DNA of 64,000 nt. It comes from Cellulomonas shaoxiangyii. Its GTDB lineage: Bacteria; Actinomycetota; Actinomycetes; Actinomycetales; Cellulomonadaceae. Below, piece after piece: positions 55,863 to 64,000 of this stretch; positions within the stretch are counted from its first letter, which is position 1, and each line of letters opens with the position of its first letter. The stretch covers positions 1,302,001 through 1,366,000 of the forward strand of contig NZ_CP039291.1 of assembly GCF_004798685.1 (NCBI RefSeq), read 5' to 3'. A program made the translations under genes and the position numbers. Under the pieces are notes generated by a model. It was given only the letters and a program-made list of their open reading frames with translations, was not told the origin of the DNA and ran no database searches.

Positions 55863-57739
55863 GCGTCCACCCTGCTCGTCGGGCCGGTCGGGCCGGTCGC
55901 GGTCGCGTCGGTCGTGCGCTCGGACTCCACGGCCTCACGGTAGCCCCGCACCTCGGCGAGGAGCCGCTCGTGCGTGCCGCGCGCGGCGACGCGGCCGTCC
56001 TGCAGCCACAGCACCTCGTCGGCGGACGCCAGCGTGGCGAGGCGGTGCGTGACCACGAGGACGCCCCGGCGGGCGCCGGCCCGGGTGGGCGGCAGGTGCC
56101 ACACGCGGTCGAGGAGCGCGTCGGCGGTGGCGGGGTCGAGGTGCTCGGCGGGCTCGTCGACGAGCAGCAGGGGGGCGTCGGACACGAGCGCGCGGGCCAG
56201 CAGCAGGCGCCGGCGCTCGCCCCCGGAGACGGTGCGGCCGTCGGGGCCGAGGAGCGTGCCGAACCCGTCGGGCAGGGCGGCGAGCCAGTCGCCGAGGCCG
56301 GCGCGCGCCAGCGCCTGCGCGGCCTCCGCCTCGGTGACGTCGCCGCGCGCGACGCGGAGGTTCTCGAGCACGGTGGTGCCGAAGACGTGTGCGTCCTCGG
56401 TGGTCGCGACGGCCGCCCGGACGACGCGCTCGCGCGGCAGGTCCGCGAGGTCGGTCCCGTCGAGCCGCACGGCGCCCGCGACCGGGGGGAGCAGCCCGGC
56501 CAGCGTGAGCAGCAGGGTCGACTTGCCCGCGCCGCTCGGGCCGACGACCGCGACGCGACGCCCGGGGGCGAGCGTGAGGTCGACACCGCCGACGGCGGCC
56601 GGGCGGGCGGGCCATCCCGCGGTGAGGCCGGTGGCGACCAGGTGCGGGTCCGTGGTCGCGTCGCTCGCCGGCGGGACCGGGGTCGCCGGGACGGGCGCCG
56701 CCGGTCCCGCGTCGTCGAGGAGCGCGAGGACGCGCGCGGCGGCGGCGCGCGAGCGCTGGACCTGCACCGCCGCCGCCGGCAGCACCGACGTGGCCTCGAA
56801 GGCCGCGAGCGGTGTGAGCACGACCACCGCGAGCTCCACCGGCGCGAGCAGGCCCGCCCCGACGGCCGGGACGCCCGTCACCAGCGCCGCGACGACGGCC
56901 AGGCCGACGGCGAGCTGCCCGACGGCCGCCGCCAGGGCCGCCGGGCGCGCGCCGGCGTCCGCTGCGGCGGCGAGGCGACGGTCGGCGTCGCGCAGCGCGT
57001 CGAGCTCGGCGTCCAGCCGGCCGGAGACCGCGAGCGGCCCGGCGTCGTCGAGGATGCCCAGGGCGGCGGCGGTCATGTCGGCGCGCGCGCGCACGCCGTG
57101 CTCCTCGGCGCGGCGCGCGCCGACCGCGGTCGCCCACGGCGCGACGACGCCCGCCAGCAGCAGGCACCCGGCGAGGGCGACGCCGGCGGGCGGCCAGAAC
57201 AGCCCCATCGCGACGCTGGTCCCGACGCCGAGCACCGCGGCGACCGCCGCCGGCAGGAGCCCGCGGACGACGACGTCACCGACGGCGTCGACGTCCGCGC
57301 CGACGCGCGCGAGCAGGTCGCCGCGGCGCACCCCGAGGACCGCCTCCGGGCGTCCGGCCGCCAGCCGCGCGTACAGCGTCGTGCGCAGCGCGACCATGCC
57401 CCGCAGCGCGACGTCGTGGGAGACGAGGCGCTCGAGGTAGCGCAGCACGCCGCGGCCGATGCCGAACGTGCGCACGGCGACGGTCGCGACGGACAGCGTC
57501 AGCACGGGCGGCATCTGCGAGGCGCGCGCGATGAGCCACGCGGAGACGGCGGCGAGCGCGACCGCGCAGCCGAGCGCGAGCGTGCCGAGGAGAACGGCCA
57601 GCGCGACCCGGCGGGGGTCGGGGTCGAGGAGGCGGACGGCCCGGCGCAGCGTGCCCCGCGGTGGCCGGGTCGTGGCCGCCGGTCCGGTGGCGGACCCGTG
57701 GTCGGCGGCGACCGGGCGCGGGACGGAGCCGGGCCTCAC
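55859..57739 (-). CDS. cydC: Thiol reductant ABC exporter subunit CydC
   Basis: A 626-residue half-size ABC exporter: six-helix membrane domain (residues ~40-320) and an ATPase with VVGPSGAGKSTLLLTLAGLLPP, SGGERRRLLLARALVSDAPLLLVDEPAEHLDP and VVTHRLATL. With CydD it exports cysteine/glutathione and is needed to assemble cytochrome bd. N- and C-terminal tails are disordered. It overlaps cydD and the kinase by 4 nt each. Confidence 0.93.
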   Translation of the reverse strand: MRPGSVPRPVAADHGSATGPAATTRPPRGTLRRAVRLLDPDPRRVALAVLLGTLALGCAVALAAVSAWLIARASQMPPVLTLSVATVAVRTFGIGRGVLRYLERLVSHDVALRGMVALRTTLYARLAAGRPEAVLGVRRGDLLARVGADVDAVGDVVVRGLLPAAVAAVLGVGTSVAMGLFWPPAGVALAGCLLLAGVVAPWATAVGARRAEEHGVRARADMTAAALGILDDAGPLAVSGRLDAELDALRDADRRLAAAADAGARPAALAAAVGQLAVGLAVVAALVTGVPAVGAGLLAPVELAVVVLTPLAAFEATSVLPAAAVQVQRSRAAAARVLALLDDAGPAAPVPATPVPPASDATTDPHLVATGLTAGWPARPAAVGGVDLTLAPGRRVAVVGPSGAGKSTLLLTLAGLLPPVAGAVRLDGTDLADLPRERVVRAAVATTEDAHVFGTTVLENLRVARGDVTEAEAAQALARAGLGDWLAALPDGFGTLLGPDGRTVSGGERRRLLLARALVSDAPLLLVDEPAEHLDPATADALLDRVWHLPPTRAGARRGVLVVTHRLATLASADEVLWLQDGRVAARGTHERLLAEVRGYREAVESERTTDATATGPTGPTSRVDA

Positions 57740-59406
57740 GGGGCGCCCACCGGCACGGCGTCGGCGCCCGCGTCGGCGACCGCGACGACGTCGTCGGCCC
57801 GCGCCACGAGGCTCGGGCGGTGCGCCACGAGCAGCACCGCGCTGCCCGCCTCGCGCAGGGCGTCCAGCGTGTCGAGGACGACCCGCTCACCGGCCGCGTC
57901 GAGGTGCGCCGTCGGCTCGTCGAGGACCACGACGGCGGTGGGGCGCAGCAGCGCCCGCGTGAGCGCCAGCCGCTGGCGCTGGCCCACGCTGAGCCCGCTG
58001 CCCCCGGCGCCGAGCACCGTCGCCCAGCCGTCCGGCAGCCCGGCGACGACGGCGTCGAGGCCGGTGCGGGCGGCGGCGCGGTCGCGCTCGGCCGGGGCGG
58101 GGGAGCCGAGCAGGGCGTCGAGGGTGCCGGGCTCGAGCACGGGCCGCTGGGGCAGCCACGTCACCTGGCGCCAGTACGTCGCGGGGTCGACGTCGGCGAC
58201 GTCGACGGAGGTGCCGTCCGCGGCCACGAGCCGGACGGCGCCGGCGTCCGGCGCGAGCAGACCGAGGACTGCCTCGACGGTCGTCGTCTTCCCGGCGCCG
58301 GACGGCCCGACGAGCGCCACGACGCGGCCGGGTCGCAGGGTCAGGTCCACCCCCGCGGGCGCCCAGCCGGTGCGTGCCCGCACACCGAGCCCGTGCACCT
58401 CCACCGCGCCGCGCGCGAGGTCCGGCGCCGTGACGCGGCCACGTGGGGGCAGCGGCGCGTCCAGCACCGCGAACGCGCGGTCGGCTGCGGCCACCCCGTC
58501 GGTCGACGCGTGGAACTGCGCGCCGACCTGGCGCAGCGGCGCGTACACCTCGGGCGCGAGGACCAGCACGGCGAGGCCGGTCACGAGGTCCATGCCCCCG
58601 TGCACCAGCCGGAGCCCGACGCCGACGGCGACCACGGCGACCGACAGCGTGGTGAGCAGCTCGAGCACCATGCCGGACAGGAAGGCGATGCGCAGGGTGC
58701 CGGCGGTCGCGCGCCGGTGGGCGTCGCCGAGCGCTCGTACGCGCGCCTCCGGGCCGCGCTCGCGGCCGAACGCCCGCAGCGTCGGCAGGCCGGCGAGCAG
58801 GTCGAGCACCTGGGAGCCGAGCCGTTCCATGGCCGCCAGCCCGCGGGCCGACCGGCCCTGCGTCATGACGCCGACGAGCCACATGAAGACGGGGACGAGG
58901 GGCAGCGTCCCGGCGAGCACGGCGAAGGAGACCCAGTCGAGCCGGAGCGCGACGAGCAGGGTCGCGGGCGTCAGCGTGGCGGCGAGGACCAGCTGCGGCA
59001 GGTACCGGACGAAGTACGGCTCGAGCGCCTCCAGGCCCCGCGTCGCGAGGGTGACGAGCGCCGCGCCGTCGTGGTCCGGCGACCGCCGAGGGCCGGTCGC
59101 GGCGGCGTGCGCGACGACGCGCTCCCGCAGCTCGGCGACGGCACGCGTCGCGGCCCGGTGCGCGTACCGCTCCTGCACCCCGGCGACGACGGTGCGCGCG
59201 GCGACGACCGCGACGAGCCACCCCACGAGGGGTGCGACGGCGGCCGGTGACGCCCCGCCGGCCACCGCCGACCCGAGCGCGTGCGCGAGCAGCAGGGCCT
59301 GGGCGACCACGAGGCCGCCCGTCAGCAGGCCGAGCGCGACGGTGAGGGCCAGGTAGCCGCGGGCGGCGTGCGCGTACCGCAGCAGGCGGGGGTCCAGCGG
59401 CTTCAC
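57736..59406 (-). CDS. cydD: Thiol reductant ABC exporter subunit CydD
   Basis: A 556-residue ABC exporter subunit: MKPLDPRLLRYAHAARGYLALTVALGLL opens the membrane domain; ATPase with ALVGPSGAGKTTTVEAVLGLLAP, LSVGQRQRLALTRALLRPTAVVVLDEPTAHLD and LLVAHRPSLVARAD. It forms the heterodimer CydDC with the next gene and is required for cytochrome bd maturation. It starts 58 nt after the cydB stop in the same operon. Confidence 0.94.
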   Translation of the reverse strand: MKPLDPRLLRYAHAARGYLALTVALGLLTGGLVVAQALLLAHALGSAVAGGASPAAVAPLVGWLVAVVAARTVVAGVQERYAHRAATRAVAELRERVVAHAAATGPRRSPDHDGAALVTLATRGLEALEPYFVRYLPQLVLAATLTPATLLVALRLDWVSFAVLAGTLPLVPVFMWLVGVMTQGRSARGLAAMERLGSQVLDLLAGLPTLRAFGRERGPEARVRALGDAHRRATAGTLRIAFLSGMVLELLTTLSVAVVAVGVGLRLVHGGMDLVTGLAVLVLAPEVYAPLRQVGAQFHASTDGVAAADRAFAVLDAPLPPRGRVTAPDLARGAVEVHGLGVRARTGWAPAGVDLTLRPGRVVALVGPSGAGKTTTVEAVLGLLAPDAGAVRLVAADGTSVDVADVDPATYWRQVTWLPQRPVLEPGTLDALLGSPAPAERDRAAARTGLDAVVAGLPDGWATVLGAGGSGLSVGQRQRLALTRALLRPTAVVVLDEPTAHLDAAGERVVLDTLDALREAGSAVLLVAHRPSLVARADDVVAVADAGADAVPVGAP

Positions 59407-59464
59407 GCCGACCGCCCGGCCACGTCGCGCGCCCGCCCCCGCCGCGGGCGGTCCTGCCTGCGGC

Positions 59465-60511
59465 TCACGACCGCTGGGTCACGCGGGCGAAGGTCAGGCC
59501 GGTCGACTCCGGGATGTGCTCCAGCGTGATCCGCTTGCGGAAGACCCAGTAGGTCCATCCCTGGTAGAGGAGCACGACCGGCGTCAGGATGCCGGCGACC
59601 CACGTCATGACCGTCAGCGTGTAGTCCGTCGAGGACGCGTTGTCGACGGTGAGGGAGTGCGCGGGGTCGAGGGCCGGCATGACCGCGGGGAACATCGACC
59701 CGAAGATCAGCACGACGGCGGCGACGATCGCGACCGCGGAGGCGGTGAAGGCGATGCCCTCGCGCCGGGCCCGGGTGGCGCCGACCACGACGACCAGGGC
59801 CGCGGCGGCGACGAGCACGGCCGCCCACGTCCACGGCACCGAGTAGGCGACCTGCGCCCACACGGCCCACGCGCCCGCCAGGACGAGCGTCACGACGGCG
59901 CTGCGCGACGCGAACGTCGCGGCGCGCTCCCGCACCTGCCCGTCGACCTTCATCGAGAGGAACACCGCGCCGTGCGTGAGGAAGATGCTCAGCGTCACGA
60001 GCCCGCCGAGCAGCGCGAACGGCGACAGCAGCGCGAGGAGGCCGCCGACGTACTGGTGGTCGGCGTCCAGCTCGACGCCCCGGACCAGGTTCGCGAACGC
60101 GACGCCCCACAGCAGCGACGGCACGAACGAGCCGACCATCAGCGCCCGGTCCGCCCAGCCGCGCCAGCGGTCGTCGTCGATCTTGCCGCGCCACTCGAAC
60201 GCCACGACGCGGACGATCAGCGCGAGCAGGATGAGGAAGAGCGGGACGTAGAAGCCCGAGAACATGGTCGCGTACCACTCGGGGAACGCCGCGAAGGTCG
60301 CACCCCCGGCGGTGAGCAGCCAGACCTCGTTCCCGTCCCAGACGGGGCCGACGGTGTTGATGAGCAGCCGGCGCTCCTTCTCGCGGCGCGCGCGGTCCCC
60401 GCGCGGCAGGACCGCGAGCAGCATGCCGACGCCGAAGTCGAAGCCCTCGAGCACGAGGTAGCCGGTCCACAGGACGGCGATGAGGAGGAACCAGACGACG
60501 GGCAGGTCCAT
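59465..60511 (-). CDS. cydB: Cytochrome bd oxidase subunit II
   Basis: A 348-residue CydB with about nine membrane helices: MDLPVVWFLLIAVLWTGYLVLEGFDFGVGMLLAVLP, NTVGPVWDGNEVWLLTAGGATFAAFPEWYATMFSGFYVPLFLILLALIVRVVAFEWRGK. It pairs with CydA to form the quinol oxidase with high oxygen affinity. ATG 60511 is 11 nt after the cydA stop. Confidence 0.96.
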   Translation of the reverse strand: MDLPVVWFLLIAVLWTGYLVLEGFDFGVGMLLAVLPRGDRARREKERRLLINTVGPVWDGNEVWLLTAGGATFAAFPEWYATMFSGFYVPLFLILLALIVRVVAFEWRGKIDDDRWRGWADRALMVGSFVPSLLWGVAFANLVRGVELDADHQYVGGLLALLSPFALLGGLVTLSIFLTHGAVFLSMKVDGQVRERAATFASRSAVVTLVLAGAWAVWAQVAYSVPWTWAAVLVAAAALVVVVGATRARREGIAFTASAVAIVAAVVLIFGSMFPAVMPALDPAHSLTVDNASSTDYTLTVMTWVAGILTPVVLLYQGWTYWVFRKRITLEHIPESTGLTFARVTQRS

Positions 60512-60522
60512 GGTCGGTCTCC

Positions 60523-62046
60523 TCAGTAGGCGAAGGACAGCGGACGGTCGGTGCCGTCGGCGTCGTCGACGGGCGGGTTGGCGTCCGGGCTCGGGTCGCG
60601 CTCGGTGTCGGCGACGCCCTCGACGGCGTACCGCTTCATGAGGCGGAACCACACGACCATGAGGACGCCGTACAGGAGCGTGAACCCGACCATCGAGAAC
60701 ACGACCATGCCGGGGCTGACGACCTCGCTCACGCCGCGGGCGGTGAGCAGCCACACGCCGTCGACGCCGGACGCGTCCGGGTTCGGTGCGACGACCCACG
60801 GCTGGCGGCCCATCTCGGTGAAGATCCAGCCGAACGCGGACGCGGCGAACGGCGTCGCGATGGCGGCCAGCCCGAGCCGGCCGAACCACACGTGGCCCGT
60901 CACCGAGCCCTTGCGGCGCAGCAGCCACAGGGCCGCGAGGGACAGCGCCGCCGATCCGGCGCCGAGCCCGATCATGAGGCGGAACGACCAGTAGGTGACC
61001 GCGAGGTTGGGGTAGAACCGCGTGTCCGCGTCGACCGGGGCCTCGACGCCGTTGGCCTCCTCCCACTCGCCGATCCACCGCGTGTACTGCTCCTGCAGCT
61101 CGTCGACGCCGCGGATGGGCGCGTCGAAGTCGCCGGTGGCCAGGTACGACGTCACGCCGGGGATCTCCAGCAGGTGCCGCACGCCCTCGCAGTCGTTCGT
61201 GAGGTCCCCGATCGCGAGGATCGAGAACGGTGCGCCGTCCTGCGACGTGCACAGCCCTTCCGCGGCGGCCATCTTGGCCGGCTGCTGCTCGAACATGAGC
61301 TTGGCCTGCCAGTCGCCGGAGACCGCGACGCCCACGCCGGAGACGAGCATCGTGACGAGGCCCAGCACGACGGCGGGGCGGTAGACGTCGCGCGCCGTGC
61401 CGGCCTGGCCCGCCCGCACGAGCCGCACCATCCACCAGGCGGCGATGCCGGCGACGAACGTGCCCGCGGTGAGGAACGCGGCCGCGATGGTGTGCGGGAA
61501 CGCGGCCAGGAGGGTCGAGTTGGTGAGGACCGCGACGACGTCGGTCATCTCGGCGCGGCCGGTCTCCAGGTTGAACGTCGTGCCGACCGGGTGCTGCATC
61601 CACGAGTTGGCCGCGAGGATGAAGTACGCCGAGAGGTTCGTGGCGATCGCCACGGCCCAGATGCACGCGAGGTGGATCTTCCTCGGCAGCTTGTCCCAGC
61701 CGAAGATCCACAGCCCGAGGAACGTCGACTCGACGAAGAACGCGGCCAGGGCCTCCATGGCCAGCGGAGCGCCGAAGACGTCGCCGACGAACCGCGAGTA
61801 CTCCGACCAGTTCATGCCGAACTGGAACTCCTGCACGATGCCCGTGGCGACGCCGATGGCGAAGTTGATGAGCAGCAGCTTGCCGAAGAACTTCGTCAGC
61901 CGCAGCCACCGCTCGTTCCCGGTGCGCACCCAGGCGGTCTGCATGACGGCCACGAGCGGTGACAGCCCGATCGTGAGCGGCACGAAGACGAAGTGGTAGA
62001 CGGTCGTGATGCCGAACTGCCAGCGGGCCAGGTCGAGGGCGTCCAC
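60523..62046 (-). CDS. cydA: Cytochrome bd oxidase subunit I
   Basis: A 507-residue CydA: MDALDLARWQFGITTVYHFVFVPLTIGLSP with His18 as haem ligand (His19 in E. coli), ESTFLGLWIFGWDKLP, quinol-site motif QPAKMAAAEG, the GWIFTEMGRQPW motif with conserved Glu, and about nine membrane helices. The Q-loop is of the short type. It reduces oxygen to water with quinol electrons at low oxygen. GTG 62046 has GGAG upstream. It is the first gene of the bd-kinase operon and has a DevR-box-like palindrome upstream. Confidence 0.96.
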   Translation of the reverse strand: MDALDLARWQFGITTVYHFVFVPLTIGLSPLVAVMQTAWVRTGNERWLRLTKFFGKLLLINFAIGVATGIVQEFQFGMNWSEYSRFVGDVFGAPLAMEALAAFFVESTFLGLWIFGWDKLPRKIHLACIWAVAIATNLSAYFILAANSWMQHPVGTTFNLETGRAEMTDVVAVLTNSTLLAAFPHTIAAAFLTAGTFVAGIAAWWMVRLVRAGQAGTARDVYRPAVVLGLVTMLVSGVGVAVSGDWQAKLMFEQQPAKMAAAEGLCTSQDGAPFSILAIGDLTNDCEGVRHLLEIPGVTSYLATGDFDAPIRGVDELQEQYTRWIGEWEEANGVEAPVDADTRFYPNLAVTYWSFRLMIGLGAGSAALSLAALWLLRRKGSVTGHVWFGRLGLAAIATPFAASAFGWIFTEMGRQPWVVAPNPDASGVDGVWLLTARGVSEVVSPGMVVFSMVGFTLLYGVLMVVWFRLMKRYAVEGVADTERDPSPDANPPVDDADGTDRPLSFAY

Positions 62047-62500
62047 TCAGGTCTCCGTCGGTGCGAGGAGGGCGGCTCGGGTGGTACGAGCGGGCGGGCG
62101 GCGACCGCCCTCACGACCGTAGGAAGACCGCCGCGCCACGGTGGGGGACCTAGGTCCCGAGTGCTGACACGGTGTCGTCACGTGCACCCGACGCGCCGAC
62201 GCGGAGCGCCCCCCGGGGCGGAGCGGCCGCCTTGTGCGATACTCGTCGCGGTCCTTGCGCCACACCGCCGGGACCGACGGCCGCACCGGCCGTCCGTGCA
62301 GCCTCACCGCCGCCCTCCTCGGCGCCGCTCAGAAGCGGAGCGCCGAGACGGCCCGGCCGGCGATGGCGCCGGACACCCGCGCGGTGGCCGCGACCAGCGA
62401 CTTCCGTCGCCGTTCCGGGCAGTCCCGGGCGAGCGACGACGACCTGCCCGGGGGAGCACGACGTGTGGGCGGCCCGCCCGGGCGCACAGGAGCACCGCGC
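62047..62500. promoter_or_regulatory. 454-nt gap: cydA control region and rne leader
   Basis: The left half carries the cydA promoter (TACGGT, minus strand 62121-62116) and the GGGAC palindrome (62145-62158). The right half carries GATACT (62237-62242), a plus-strand -10 candidate that gives RNase E/G a leader of about 250 nt; long rne leaders are known in mycobacteria. A hairpin-prone GC-rich stretch fills the leader. No gene or further feature was seen. Confidence 0.5.
62116..62158 (-). promoter_or_regulatory. cydA promoter with DevR-box-like operator
   Basis: A perfect 14-bp palindrome GGGACCTAGGTCCC (62145-62158) has the GGGAC-N4-GTCCC form of the DevR (DosR) box; against the 20-nt mycobacterial consensus, positions 62142-62161 agree at 16 of 20. 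TACGGT (62121-62116) is the -10, so the transcription start is near 62109 and the palindrome centre near -42, the position expected for a class II activator overlapping the -35. No good -35 hexamer is present, in line with activator dependence. Confidence 0.65.

Positions 62501-64000
<1,500 letters not shown>

Overview
The window is a gene-dense stretch (about 74% GC by eye) of an actinobacterial chromosome, most likely from the Micrococcales and close to Cellulomonas. The evidence is the set of actinobacterial marker loci: mtrA-mtrB-lpqB, the IclR regulator (NdgR/LtbR type) divergent from leuCD, a HU protein with a lysine-rich tail, Rv3235- and Rv2927c-type proteins, and DUF3499 next to phosphomannomutase. 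GTG starts and 4-nt ATGA/GTGA overlaps are frequent. I see no insertion sequence, prophage, CRISPR array or rRNA operon.

Layout. 1-2.6 kb: edge of a minus-strand gene, DUF3499 protein, small zinc-ribbon protein, phosphomannomutase, Trm112-like protein. 2.6-11.5 kb: envelope-associated cluster (RDD and SpoIIM proteins divergent from each other, then a minus-strand operon of GPDPase-membrane-domain protein, DUF4129, DUF4350, MoxR ATPase and DUF58) interrupted by an AlkZ-like winged-helix DNA glycosylase homologue. 11.7-22.1 kb: mtrA-mtrB-lpqB, comF-like gene, long-form hpf, a YcaQ-like glycosylase homologue, secA. 22.2-27.6 kb: Rv3235-like and LysM proteins, small regulators and hypotheticals, and a SAF/CpaE-like pair. 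27.7-28.1 kb: tRNA-Gln(CTG) and tRNA-Glu(CTC). 28.2-38.5 kb: ndgR, leuC, leuD, hupB-like, murA, plsC-like, gpsA, a trans-sulfuration enzyme, ddl, DUF3515. 38.6-52.3 kb: thiL, GNAT, rpmB, DAK2 protein, recG, ABC transporter, rsmD, GNAT, coaD, Rv2927c-like, DUF177, rpmF, rnc, fpg. 52.4-62.0 kb: 2-hydroxyacid dehydrogenase, a DevR-like response regulator, and a minus-strand operon cydA-cydB-cydD-cydC-devS-like. 62.5 kb to the edge: the disordered N-terminus of RNase E/G.

The most coherent new-looking system is at the right end. A two-GAF histidine kinase that resembles the haem oxygen sensors DevS/DosT is translationally coupled to the end of the cytochrome bd operon. Its probable partner, a NarL-family regulator whose recognition helix matches mycobacterial DevR, is encoded convergently beside it. 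A perfect palindrome GGGACCTAGGTCCC, a DevR-box-like site, lies about 42 bp upstream of the inferred cydA transcription start. Together these suggest a self-contained circuit in which oxygen or redox state, read by the kinase, sets expression of the high-affinity oxidase and of the kinase itself.

Across the window about twenty genes carry a -10-like hexamer almost exactly 6 nt before the start codon and no Shine-Dalgarno sequence, which points to widespread leaderless transcription and fixes many start codons. A second notable feature is the hupB-like tail: its 27-nt repeat continues past the stop codon, with TAG at the same repeat position in the next unit.
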